DNA of 64,000 nucleotides from Parvibaculum sp. (GTDB lineage Bacteria > Pseudomonadota > Alphaproteobacteria > Parvibaculales > Parvibaculaceae): positions 1 to 64,000 of the forward strand of contig JARLIS010000043.1 in assembly GCA_031291615.1 (NCBI GenBank). The letters run 5' to 3'. Under the pieces are notes generated by a model that had not been told where the DNA came from, made no database searches, and saw only the letters and a program-made list of their open reading frames with translations. Position numbers and translations under genes: made by a program. Shown here in pieces: positions 33,937-41,858 of this stretch. Position 1 is the first letter of the stretch. Each line of letters begins with the position of its first letter.

Positions 33937-34374
33937 TCAGGAGTTGGCCTCGTCGACGATCTCGATCTTGCGGACCAGCTTCGTCGGCTCGGGTCTTACG
34001 AGGTCGATCGCGAGAAGCCCGTTGTCGAGCCTCGCGCTCAAAACTTCGATGCCGTCGGCGAGCACGAAAGCCCGCTGGAACTGGCGCGCGGCGATTCCGC
34101 GATGAAGGAATACGCGTCCTTCCTCCTCGCGCTGGCGACCGCGAATGACGAGCTGATTTTCCTCGAGCGTGACCGAAAGCTCGTCGCGGGAAAAGCCGGC
34201 GACCGCAAGCGTGATGCGAAGCACCCGCTTGACCCCGTCGCCCTCGCCGACCGCCGCATCCTCCACATTATAGGGAGGATAGCCGTCGGAGCCCTTGGCG
34301 AGCCGTTCGAGCAACCGTTCCATTTCATCGAAGCCGAGCAGGAACGGGCTGTTGAATTGCACCATACGCGTCAT
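33937..34374 (-). CDS. small heat-shock protein Hsp20
   Basis: A 145-residue alpha-crystallin chaperone. It starts MTRMVQFNSPFLLGFDEMER, has YPPYNVEDAAVGEGDGVKRV, the ACD strands ITLAVAGFSRDELSVTLEEN and VIRGRQREEEGRVFLHRGIA, and the GLL-type sequence NGLLAIDLVRPEP. It prevents aggregation at high temperature. The ribosome site AAGGA lies six bases before the ATG and is sealed in a ROSE-like hairpin; upstream is a sigma32-like promoter. It precedes DUF1150. Confidence 0.95.
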   Translation of the reverse strand: MTRMVQFNSPFLLGFDEMERLLERLAKGSDGYPPYNVEDAAVGEGDGVKRVLRITLAVAGFSRDELSVTLEENQLVIRGRQREEEGRVFLHRGIAARQFQRAFVLADGIEVLSARLDNGLLAIDLVRPEPTKLVRKIEIVDEANS

Positions 34375-34377
34375 CCC

Positions 34378-34460
34378 AAAGTCCTTGTCTCAAGCGACCT
34401 GGTTTCAGGCGCCCCGAGCCACCGGCTCCAGAGCGGCGCGGCCCGGAAACGGCGCCGCGT
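34378..34460 (-). promoter_or_regulatory. ROSE-type RNA thermometer in the hsp20 leader
   Basis: Read on the minus strand, the leader folds into three hairpins. The last one pairs AGGUCGCUUG with CAAGGACUUU around loop AGA, giving nine pairs with a single bulged G (base 34395) and burying the ribosome site AAGGA. UCGCU opposite AGGA with a bulged G is the core signature of ROSE elements of alphaproteobacterial heat-shock genes. The two upstream hairpins are GAGCC-GGU-GGCUC (34416-34428) and GCGGCGC...GCGCCGC (34433-34458). No known thermometer was searched; identification is from the motif. Confidence 0.75.
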
Positions 34461-34467
34461 GACAGAT

Positions 34468-34496
34468 ATGTGGGGACCCGCGTTAACACCTTCAAG
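34468..34496 (-). promoter_or_regulatory. sigma32 (RpoH)-like promoter of hsp20-DUF1150
   Basis: On the minus strand CTTGAA is followed by 15 bases and CCCCACAT, close to the heat-shock consensus. The predicted start near 34460 is at the head of the first leader hairpin. Confidence 0.65.
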
Positions 34497-34550
34497 TCGC
34501 CTGGAAAGCGCGGGAAACAAAGGTCATTTCAAGGCAAGCGGTCGGGACGG

Positions 34551-34579
34551 TTGAAATCGCGCCGGCAAGGCGCGATACC
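34551..34579 (+). promoter_or_regulatory. predicted sodB promoter with a perfect palindrome in the spacer
   Basis: TTGAAA, 17 bases, GATACC. Between the boxes lies ATCGCGCC-GGCAA-GGCGCGAT (34556-34576), a perfect 8-5-8 inverted repeat that a repressor could bind. The start of sodB is 41 bases further on. Confidence 0.5.
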
Positions 34580-34619
34580 TGAAAGACGTGGGGGCGTCAT
34601 TCAGCAACGAGGTCCCGTC

Positions 34620-35237
34620 ATGATCGAACTTCCTCCCCTGCCCTATGCCAAGGACGCGCTCGCGCCGCATATTTCGGCCGAGACGCTGACCTTCCATCAC
34701 GACAAGCATCACAAGGCCTATGTCGAGACGGTGAACAAGCTGATCGAGGGCACGGACCTCGAAGGCGCATCGCTTGAAGACATCATCGTCAAGAACGCGT
34801 CGAAGGCCGAGAAGAAGAAGCTCTTCAACAATGCGGCGCAGGCTTGGAATCATACCTTTTATTGGCATTCGATGACGCCGAAGGGCGGCGGCGCGCCCGG
34901 CGGCGCGCTTGCCGACAGGATCAAGGCCGATTTCGGCAGCTTCGAGAAATTCGCCGAGGCGTTCCGCAACGAGGGGGCCGGACAATTCGGCTCGGGCTGG
35001 GTATGGCTGACGCTTACCGGCGGCAAACTCAAGGTCGAAGCGACGCATGACGCCGACACTCCGCTGGCGCATGGCGCGGCGCCGCTTCTCTGCGCCGACG
35101 TCTGGGAACATGCCTATTATCTCGACTACCAGAACCGAAGGCCGGACTATCTGGCGACCTTTCTGGACCACATCGTCAACTGGCGCTTCGCCGAGAAAAA
35201 TTTCGCCGAGGCGAAGGCGCATTCGAAGGCGGCCTGA
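34620..35237 (+). CDS. sodB: superoxide dismutase, iron type
   Basis: A 205-residue enzyme; ATG 34620 begins MIELPPLPYAKDALAPHISA, chosen over a longer frame. Metal ligands are seen in TLTFHHDKHHKAYVETVNKL (His), NHTFYWHSM (His), and DVWEHAYYLDYQNRRPDYL (Asp and His). The sequences NNAAQAWNHTFYW and FGSGWVWL are of the Fe-type. It disproportionates superoxide in the cytosol. It is divergent from hsp20 and ends at a strong terminator. Confidence 0.95.
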   Translation: MIELPPLPYAKDALAPHISAETLTFHHDKHHKAYVETVNKLIEGTDLEGASLEDIIVKNASKAEKKKLFNNAAQAWNHTFYWHSMTPKGGGAPGGALADRIKADFGSFEKFAEAFRNEGAGQFGSGWVWLTLTGGKLKVEATHDADTPLAHGAAPLLCADVWEHAYYLDYQNRRPDYLATFLDHIVNWRFAEKNFAEAKAHSKAA

Positions 35238-35263
35238 TCGCCGCGACGGGCGCGCAAAATGAC

Positions 35264-35296
35264 GGGGCCGGTCCTTCGGGACCGGCCCCTTTTCTT
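35264..35296 (+). terminator. Rho-independent terminator after sodB
   Basis: GGGGCCGGTCC-TTCG-GGACCGGCCCC, an 11-base-pair stem with a stable TTCG loop, followed by TTTTCTT. Confidence 0.88.
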
Positions 35297-35313
35297 GCGG
35301 CGGCATGTTGTTT

Positions 35314-35799
35314 CTAGTTGGCGACGCGCCAGGCGCCGTCCTGGCCGAGGCAGGCCGTGCCGTAGCTCTGCTGGAGCTGGCCGCCGACGCGCACGGTCGA
35401 AGTATATTCGCGGCAATACTGGCCGGATTGCGACTGGTAGACGTCGGATGCCGGCACCGCCTGAAGCGGTTCCTGGCCGTAATAACCGGCGGGCGCCGGC
35501 GCATAGATCGTCTGCGGGGGCGGCGTGTAGTAAGAGGGCTGCGAGGCAATGGCCGCGCCGAGGAGAAGGCCGACCGCGCCCGCGGCAATCGCGATGCCCG
35601 CGCCGTCGTCATGACCGCGACGGCCGCCGTCATGCCAGCCGCCGCCGCCGTGCCAGCCGCGACCGCCATCATGCCAACCGCCGCCATCGTGGCGCCAGCC
35701 ATCGGCAAAGGCCGGGGCGACCGGCAGGGCAATCGTGGTGAGACCGACAAGGGCGAGAGCCGCCGCTTTCATCCGGAACGTATTCTGCGTGTTCTTCAT
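35314..35799 (-). CDS. exported Gly/His-rich protein with glycine zipper and 17-kDa-antigen-like C-terminus
   Basis: A 161-residue protein. ATG 35799 with AAAGGAGGCGGTT is chosen over the longer frame. A signal peptide (MKNTQNTFRMKAAALALVGL) is cut near AFA. A repeated Gly/Trp/His block follows (DGGGWHDGG, RGWHGGGGWHDGG), then a glycine-zipper membrane segment AIAAGAVGLLLGAAIA, a Pro/Tyr-rich linker, and a C-terminal domain with two cysteines (YCREYTSTVRVGGQLQQSYG then ACLGQDGAWRV) like the 17-kDa surface antigen family. It is probably an outer-membrane or periplasmic envelope protein; the His-Gly repeat could bind metals. Confidence 0.82.
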   Translation of the reverse strand: MKNTQNTFRMKAAALALVGLTTIALPVAPAFADGWRHDGGGWHDGGRGWHGGGGWHDGGRRGHDDGAGIAIAAGAVGLLLGAAIASQPSYYTPPPQTIYAPAPAGYYGQEPLQAVPASDVYQSQSGQYCREYTSTVRVGGQLQQSYGTACLGQDGAWRVAN

Positions 35800-36069
35800 A
35801 ACCGCCTCCTTTTGGCGGGGCCGGGAGGCCGCGACCCTTCGCGCCTGCCCGCCTCTTCGATGATGCAAGGATATGAACCGGCGGCTGAACGGGAGATGAA
35901 CGCGGAAAATGGCTGAATTCCGCGACTTTTTCGAGTCAGCGGCAAGCGACGAGGCGCCTTCGCGCCGTTTGCGATTCGGGGACCGGCGGCCCGCCAATTC
36001 GATCCGTATACGGATTTATAACGGTCGCGTCGAACTGCTGGACGGGGACCGACATAAGGCGGCAAGATC

Positions 36070-37209
36070 GTGCATTCGCCACTCACGACAAGCGGACCGA
36101 ACACATTGAGCGAAGAAGAACCCGGCGCGGACAGCGACGCGCTCATGAATGCCGTGATGGCGCTCGTGCCGCCGCTTCTCGAGGCGATGGATGCGCTCGG
36201 CTTCATCGGCCGGCATCTCCATCCGCCGCATCTTGCGCGGCTTGTCGAGAGCGTCGGCAGGCCGGACGACAATGTGCGGGCGGGCCTGCGGGTTTTCGCC
36301 GAAACCACCTGGCCCGAAAGGCTTGCCGGGTTCCGCATGCAGGTCGAGACGGCGGCGGAGGCCGCCTGCAAGGCCTTCGATGCGCTACGCGCCGCCGTCG
36401 ACGATCCGAACGGTGTGATCGCCGCCTATCGAGGCATGCGCCACTACACGCGCGCCGTCGAGGCGCTCTACCCCGTCTCCTACATGCTGCCGCCCGTGGG
36501 CCTCTTTTTTCTCGAAGCATCGGCGCGGCAGGATGCGGCGCTCATCGCACGGATCGAGAATGCCGATCCCACGCGCGAGAATGTCGGCGTCATGCATGCG
36601 CATAATGAGCGCGGGATGCGCGGCGGCTTCTCGATCTATGTGCCCGAATATTACGACGGGACGTCGGCTATGCCCGTGATCATGGCGCTGCATGGCGGCA
36701 GCGGACATGGCCGCGACTTTCTCTGGAGCTGGGTGCGCGAGGCGCGGACGCGCGGCGCAATACTCATCAGCCCGACTTCCACCGGCGATACCTGGTCGCT
36801 GATGGATGGCGAGGTCGACAGCGTCCATATCGAGCGCATTCTGGGGCATGTGCGCGAACGCTGGAATGTCGATGCGGGGCATATGCTGCTCACGGGCATG
36901 AGCGACGGGGGCACATTCTCCTATGTCAGCGGGTTGCGCCCGGCATCGCCCTTCACGCATCTCGCGCCCGTTTCGGCGAGCTTCCATCCTCTGCTTCTGG
37001 AAATGTCGAGCCGGGAACGCATCTCGCAGCTGCCGATTTATATCGTTCACGGCAAACTCGACTGGATGTTTCCGATCGACATGGCGCGGGTCGCGCAAAG
37101 GGCGCTCGTCGGCGCGGGCGCAAACGTCACCTACAGGGAGATCGCCGATCTGTCGCACACTTATCCGCGCGAGGAGAATGGCCGGATCATGGACTGGCTG
37201 CTCGCCTGA
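36070..37209 (+). CDS. alpha/beta hydrolase with an N-terminal extension, phospholipase/carboxylesterase-like
   Basis: A 379-residue protein starting at GTG 36070, with AAGG ahead; an in-frame TTG codes from residue 13. The first ~170 residues are a helical extension not seen in simple esterases. The catalytic domain begins GGFSIYVPEYYDGTSAMPVI, has LHGGSGHGRDFLWSWV (oxyanion), nucleophile LTGMSDGGTFSY, acid in GKLDWMFPIDMA and histidine in DLSHTYPRE. The substrate is unknown. Its last 23 bases overlap the 3' end of the convergent GT-C-like gene. Confidence 0.85.
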   Translation: MHSPLTTSGPNTLSEEEPGADSDALMNAVMALVPPLLEAMDALGFIGRHLHPPHLARLVESVGRPDDNVRAGLRVFAETTWPERLAGFRMQVETAAEAACKAFDALRAAVDDPNGVIAAYRGMRHYTRAVEALYPVSYMLPPVGLFFLEASARQDAALIARIENADPTRENVGVMHAHNERGMRGGFSIYVPEYYDGTSAMPVIMALHGGSGHGRDFLWSWVREARTRGAILISPTSTGDTWSLMDGEVDSVHIERILGHVRERWNVDAGHMLLTGMSDGGTFSYVSGLRPASPFTHLAPVSASFHPLLLEMSSRERISQLPIYIVHGKLDWMFPIDMARVAQRALVGAGANVTYREIADLSHTYPREENGRIMDWLLA

Positions 37210-38605
37210 TCCGCGAGAGACGCCGCGCGAGCGCCGAAGCGTCGAAGTCCATGGACAGGTAGACAAGCGCCGTCAAAGCCGAAAGGTCGAGCGCGTAGAG
37301 ATAGCGGTAGTCGCAGGAGATCGAGATGAAAAAGAAGCTCGACGCAAAGAGGAGAGCGGCGACGAGCATCGAGGCGATGGCCATGTCCGCCGGACGACGC
37401 CTGCCGGCAAGGATGGCAAGGGCAAGGAATGCCAGTACGGCATAGGTCGCATGCGACATGAGGGGCGTGCCGAGAAAGCCGGACGCATAATCGTCGAGCG
37501 CGTCGTCGGTCGCGGTCCAGCGCTCGCCTATGCCGAGCGCCCGCATGTCTTCCCGCGCTCCCGATACGCCCAGCGAATAGGGAAGGCAGACATCGTCCGC
37601 CATATGCGGGGTGAGAAAGACCCATCGGAAAACCGTCAGCCGCACATGGAGATAAAGCGGCGTATGTCGGGTCACGAGATCGCCCCATTGACTTTGCACG
37701 GCGGCGGCGAAAACGGGGCTGGATACCGGGAGCGCGTGGAACGTGTCCTCGAGCGTATCGACCCAGCGCAGCGAGTAGTTCGCGGGCCAGGTCGCCCGGA
37801 CATAGGTTTCGAGCGCAGGATCGGCGCGGCGAAATTCGGCGAGATCGAGAGAGGGCTGGCGCTGGAGCGCCCCCGCTATGTCATAGGCTTGCAGCGCGGT
37901 CAGTTGCGCCGCCGTTCCGTCATCGCCCCTGACGCGGGTCTGGAGGGCCGCATGCGCGGCGAACAGGAAGGCGGCAAGGCCGCACAGCGCGCCGAGGCCA
38001 TAGGCAAGCGGTGCGATGCGGGTCTTTTCGCCCGCCTGGCGATGCGCAAGGAGGGTGAGCGCCGCGACGCCGACAAGCGGCATGACAAGGCCGTTCTGGC
38101 GGGTGAGCGCGGCCAGCGCAAAAAGAAGAAAGCCGAGCCCGATCAGCGAAAATCTCAGGCGCGCATTCGCCCAGCGCTCGCCCGCATGGGCGAGGCAGAT
38201 GAACCCGGCAATGGCGGCATTGGCGAACAGGACATCCTTCCAGACGATCCCCTGATAGATCAGGATCTGGGGCAGAGAGCAGCAGAGGACTATCGCCGGA
38301 ACGGCCGCCCATGAGACGCGCGGGCGCGTCCACAAGAGAGAAAACAGGCTCCCGAAAAACAGGGCCGCGTTGAAGCAGACGAAGAGGCCCGCGCCGGGCG
38401 CGACCGCATCGGCAAGTCCGAGGAGCCAGGACATGAGAGGCGGATGCCAGCCGCCATAGACGCCGGTACGGCCTTCGAGAAGCTGGAGGACGGAGTCGTT
38501 GGACAGATGGCCGGGAAGGTCGAACACAAGAACGGACAGGAAAGATGTGACGATGAGCGCCGCCGATGCGAGCTTTTGAGCCGGTATGGACGCGCGTGGT
38601 TGCAT
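37187..38605 (-). CDS. polytopic membrane protein, GT-C-type glycosyltransferase-like
   Basis: A 472-residue protein with about ten hydrophobic helices. Start ATG 38605 is chosen with GGACGGGAA ahead; a TTG 30 bases upstream is possible. A first extracytoplasmic loop LPGHLSNDSVLQLLEGRTGV contains an Asp-rich pair and is followed by YGGWHPPLMSWLLGLADAVA, a pattern found in GT-C enzymes that use lipid-linked sugars (the Dpy19, ArnT and PMT-type fold). The central YLHVRLTVFRWVFLTPHM is a large periplasmic loop, and the chain ends CDYRYLYALDLSALTALVYL. Function in detail is unknown. It ends inside the preceding hydrolase. Confidence 0.75.
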   Translation of the reverse strand: MQPRASIPAQKLASAALIVTSFLSVLVFDLPGHLSNDSVLQLLEGRTGVYGGWHPPLMSWLLGLADAVAPGAGLFVCFNAALFFGSLFSLLWTRPRVSWAAVPAIVLCCSLPQILIYQGIVWKDVLFANAAIAGFICLAHAGERWANARLRFSLIGLGFLLFALAALTRQNGLVMPLVGVAALTLLAHRQAGEKTRIAPLAYGLGALCGLAAFLFAAHAALQTRVRGDDGTAAQLTALQAYDIAGALQRQPSLDLAEFRRADPALETYVRATWPANYSLRWVDTLEDTFHALPVSSPVFAAAVQSQWGDLVTRHTPLYLHVRLTVFRWVFLTPHMADDVCLPYSLGVSGAREDMRALGIGERWTATDDALDDYASGFLGTPLMSHATYAVLAFLALAILAGRRRPADMAIASMLVAALLFASSFFFISISCDYRYLYALDLSALTALVYLSMDFDASALARRLSRIRRAASP

Positions 38606-38699
38606 TTCCCGTCCGCCGATCAGACCATGGCGCAAGCTTAGACGCCAACCGGGTGCGGAGAAACCGGCAAGAAAATCGGCAGATGGGGGGCCGCCAGCG

Positions 38700-39425
38700 A
38701 TGAAGGAAGAAATCGTTCAGATCGAGACGCCTGCGGGCGCGATGGAAACATTCACCGCGCGACCCGGCGACGGCGCCTATCCGGCGGTCATTCTCTACAT
38801 GGATGCGCCGGGCATCCGGGAGGAGCTTTACGACTTCGCGCGGCGCATCGCGGCCGAGGGGTACTATGTGCTCCTGCCGGACATGTATTACCGGCGCGGG
38901 CGGCTGCGCTTCGACATGGGCAAGATGGACGATGCGATGCGCAAGCGGATGTTCGAGGCGATGCTGTCGATCAACAACAAGCTCGTCATGGACGACACGC
39001 GGGCGATGCTCGCCTTTCTTGCGAAGGCGCCGGGCGCGAAGCCGGGCAAGCGCGGCTGCATCGGCTATTGCATGAGCGGGCAATATGTCGTCTCGGCGGC
39101 GGGAACATTTCCCGACGATTTCGCGGCGGCGGCTTCGCTATATGGCGTCGGCATCGTCACGGCGGAAGCGGATTCGCCCCATCGCCTCGCCGACCGGATC
39201 AAGGGCGAGCTTTATCTGGGCTTTGCGGGGCACGACCCCTATGTGCCGGACAATGTGATCCCCGACCTCAAGGCCGCGCTCGACGCGCATCGCGTTGCCT
39301 ACAGGCTCGACGTCTGGCCGGGGACGGAACACGGCTTCTGCTTTCCGCAGCGCGCCGCCTATGCGGAGAGCGCGGCGGAAGAGGTCTGGAAGATCGTCTT
39401 CGACCTCTATCGCCGCAAACTCTGA
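38700..39425 (+). CDS. dienelactone hydrolase family protein
   Basis: A 241-residue protein; ATG 38700 follows GGGGGG. It has PAVILYMDAPGIREELYDFA, the Cys nucleophile elbow GCIGYCMSGQYVVSAAG, acid in LGFAGHDPYVPD, and histidine WPGTEHGFCFPQR. DLH hydrolyses dienelactone and related enol lactones in ring-cleavage pathways. The catalytic cysteine is present. It is divergent from the GT-C-like gene and convergent with the BVMO. Confidence 0.93.
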   Translation: MKEEIVQIETPAGAMETFTARPGDGAYPAVILYMDAPGIREELYDFARRIAAEGYYVLLPDMYYRRGRLRFDMGKMDDAMRKRMFEAMLSINNKLVMDDTRAMLAFLAKAPGAKPGKRGCIGYCMSGQYVVSAAGTFPDDFAAAASLYGVGIVTAEADSPHRLADRIKGELYLGFAGHDPYVPDNVIPDLKAALDAHRVAYRLDVWPGTEHGFCFPQRAAYAESAAEEVWKIVFDLYRRKL

Positions 39426-39442
39426 ACCGAGGCCGGGCCGCG

Positions 39443-40927
39443 TCAGCTTGCGAGGCGTTCTGGGGCCTTCGCCGCGGGGTTTGAAAACTCCATCGCGCCG
39501 TCCTCGATGCTGCCGAATTTCAGCGTCATGATGTCGAGGGCGTAGTTCTGGTAGAGCTTCCAGGGCGCCTTCGATCCCTGCTTGGGGAACTTGTCGATGG
39601 CGCGCTGGACATAGCCCGACGAAAAATCGAGCCAAGGTTCCTCGGTGATCGTCGGATCGATCAGACGCGGCGTGCACTGGCGCAGGCCCGTCTTGTCCAT
39701 GTGATTGAGAAGACGGCAGACATATTCGCAGGTCAGGTCGCATTTCAGCGTCCAGGACGCGTTGGTGTAGCCGAAGGACGAGGCGAGGTTCGGCACGTCG
39801 CTGTACATCATGCCCTTGTAGTTCATCGTCTTCGACAGATCGACGGGCTTGCCGTCGACGGCAATCTGCAACCCGCTCAGAAGCTGAAGGCTGAGGCCCG
39901 TCGCGGTGACGACGAGATCGGCATCAAGCGTCTCGCCCGATTTCAGCCTGATGCCGGTTTCGGTGAAAGTGTCGATGTTGTCGGTGACGACCGAGGCGTG
40001 ACCCGACTTGATCGCGTCGAAAAGATCGCCGTTCGGCACGAGGCAGAGGCGCTGGTCCCAGGGGTTGTATTTCGGCGTGAAATGCTTCGCCACATAGTCG
40101 GCGCCGAGCACCTGACTGACCTGATCCAGAATGTATTTCTTGACCTGTTCCGGCTTCTTGCGGCTCAGGCGATAGAAATAGAGGCCGAAAAGCACGTTCT
40201 TCCAGCGCGTGATGCCATAGGCGAGCTTTGCGGGAAGATGGCGGCGCAGCCAGTTGGCGAGGCCGTCTTCGGCGGGGCGCGACACGACATAGGTGGGCGA
40301 GCGCTGCAACATGGTGACATGCGTGGCCGTCTTCGCCATTTCGGGAACCAGCGTCACCGCCGTGGCGCCGCTGCCGATGACGACGACGCGCTTGCCGGCA
40401 TAGTCGATGTCTTCGGTCCATTTCTGCGGATGGACGATGCGGCCCTTGAAACGGTCCGTACCCGGAAACTCCGGCGCATAGCCGCCGGCATAGTCGTAAT
40501 AGCCGCTGCACATGAAGAGGAAATTGCAGGTGAAGCTGACGCGCTCGCCGGTGGCCACGCGCTCGGCCACGACCGTCCAGCAGGCCTTGTCGGTCGACCA
40601 GGCCGCCGTTTTCACGTGATGGCCGTAGCGGATCTTCCGGTCGATGCCGTAATCCTTCGCGGTCTCGCGCAGATATTTCAGGATCGCCGGTCCGTCGGCG
40701 ATGGCCTTGGCCTCCGTCCAGGGGCGGAAGGAATAGCCGAGCGTGTACATGTCGCTGTCGGAACGGATGCCCGGATAGCGGAAGAGGTCCCATGTGCCGC
40801 CAAGCGTCTCGCGGCCTTCAAGGATCGCGTATGTCTTGCCGGGGCAGTTCGCCTGCAAATGATAGCCGGCGCCGATGCCGGAAATGCCCGCGCCAACGAC
40901 CAGCACGTCGAAATGTTCAACCGCCAT
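39443..40927 (-). CDS. Baeyer-Villiger-type FAD-dependent monooxygenase
   Basis: A 494-residue flavoprotein starting at ATG 40927; an upstream TTG (40939) is alternative. The FAD-binding Rossmann loop is VVGAGISGIGAGYHL, the BVMO fingerprint FxGxxxHxxxW is present as FKGRIVHPQKW, and the NADPH loop is VVIGSGATAVTLVPEMAK. GGTWDLFRYPGIRSDSDMYT also fits the EtaA/steroid monooxygenase-like group. It would insert oxygen next to a ketone, giving an ester or lactone. It stands alone behind the heme operon. Confidence 0.93.
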   Translation of the reverse strand: MAVEHFDVLVVGAGISGIGAGYHLQANCPGKTYAILEGRETLGGTWDLFRYPGIRSDSDMYTLGYSFRPWTEAKAIADGPAILKYLRETAKDYGIDRKIRYGHHVKTAAWSTDKACWTVVAERVATGERVSFTCNFLFMCSGYYDYAGGYAPEFPGTDRFKGRIVHPQKWTEDIDYAGKRVVVIGSGATAVTLVPEMAKTATHVTMLQRSPTYVVSRPAEDGLANWLRRHLPAKLAYGITRWKNVLFGLYFYRLSRKKPEQVKKYILDQVSQVLGADYVAKHFTPKYNPWDQRLCLVPNGDLFDAIKSGHASVVTDNIDTFTETGIRLKSGETLDADLVVTATGLSLQLLSGLQIAVDGKPVDLSKTMNYKGMMYSDVPNLASSFGYTNASWTLKCDLTCEYVCRLLNHMDKTGLRQCTPRLIDPTITEEPWLDFSSGYVQRAIDKFPKQGSKAPWKLYQNYALDIMTLKFGSIEDGAMEFSNPAAKAPERLAS

Positions 40928-41081
40928 GGGACCGCTCAACTCCAGAGAATGACAAGAGGCGCTGCAAACGCAGAAGCGCCCATTCCATAGGCTGACGCGA
41001 CGTAATTTGCACCATATAAATCCCGGCGCAGAAGCGCGGCCAGCAAACTACTGACAAATATGTAACTTAAACGCGGGCATT

Positions 41082-41858
41082 TCAAGCGAGAATCGCGAGG
41101 GCTCCGTCCGGCTTGCGGATCACTTCGACGGCCACGTCGAAGCAGCGGGCGAGATTGTCCTCGGTCAGCACGTCCGCGCGGGGGCCGCTGGCGAGAATCC
41201 GGCCCCGTTTCAGCAGCACCACATCGTCGGCGAAGGCGGCGGCGAGGTTCAGATCGTGAAGGACGGCAAGAACGCCGACGCCTTCGGTGGAGAGCTTGTG
41301 TGCGGCTTCGAGAACAGAGCGGCGATGACGCAGATCGAGCGCGGCGGTCGGCTCGTCCAGCAGGAGGTAGCGCGTTTCCGCGCAAGGGTTGCGCCGCCAG
41401 AGCTGGGCGAGCGCGCGGGCGAACTGGACGCGCTGGCGCTCGCCGCCCGAGAGCGTCTGATAGGTCTGTGTCCAGACCGCTTCGATGCCGGCGAGGCGGC
41501 AGGCGGAAGCGAGCGCCATTTCGTCGTCGCGCTCATGTTCGGTCGCCGCGAAGGGAAGACGCCCGAGGCCGACGACTTCGGCGACGGTGAAGGAAAAATC
41601 GAGCGACGAATGCTGAAGCAGGACGGCGCGGCGGCGGGCGAGCGCAAGCGGCGTCTCGCCTTCCATCGGCGCGCCCGCAATCGTCACCCTGCCCGTTTCA
41701 GGCCGGCACTCGCCGGACAGAACCGAGAGGAGCGTCGATTTGCCTGCGCCGTTCGGCCCGAGGAGCACGGTGACGCGGCCCGGCGCGATGCGGAGCGACA
41801 GGTCGTCGAGCAACAGGCGCGCGCCCGCGCGAACGGAGATGCTTTCCGCCTCGATCAC
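41082..41858 (-). CDS. hmuV: heme ABC transporter ATP-binding protein
   Basis: A 258-residue ATPase, with Walker A GPNGAGKSTLLSVLSG, signature LSGGERQRVQFARAL, and Walker B RYLLLDEPTAALDL. The overlap with hmuU (stop and start ATGA) shows tight coupling. With HmuT and HmuU it imports heme across the inner membrane. It is the last gene of hemP-hmuR-tonB-hmuSTUV. Confidence 0.95.
   Translation of the reverse strand: MIEAESISVRAGARLLLDDLSLRIAPGRVTVLLGPNGAGKSTLLSVLSGECRPETGRVTIAGAPMEGETPLALARRRAVLLQHSSLDFSFTVAEVVGLGRLPFAATEHERDDEMALASACRLAGIEAVWTQTYQTLSGGERQRVQFARALAQLWRRNPCAETRYLLLDEPTAALDLRHRRSVLEAAHKLSTEGVGVLAVLHDLNLAAAFADDVVLLKRGRILASGPRADVLTEDNLARCFDVAVEVIRKPDGALAILA

Noticed and set aside
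35909..36109. 66-codon open frame on the plus strand
   Set aside because: Overlaps the start of the 379-residue hydrolase in another frame, has no clear ribosome site and no recognisable sequence.
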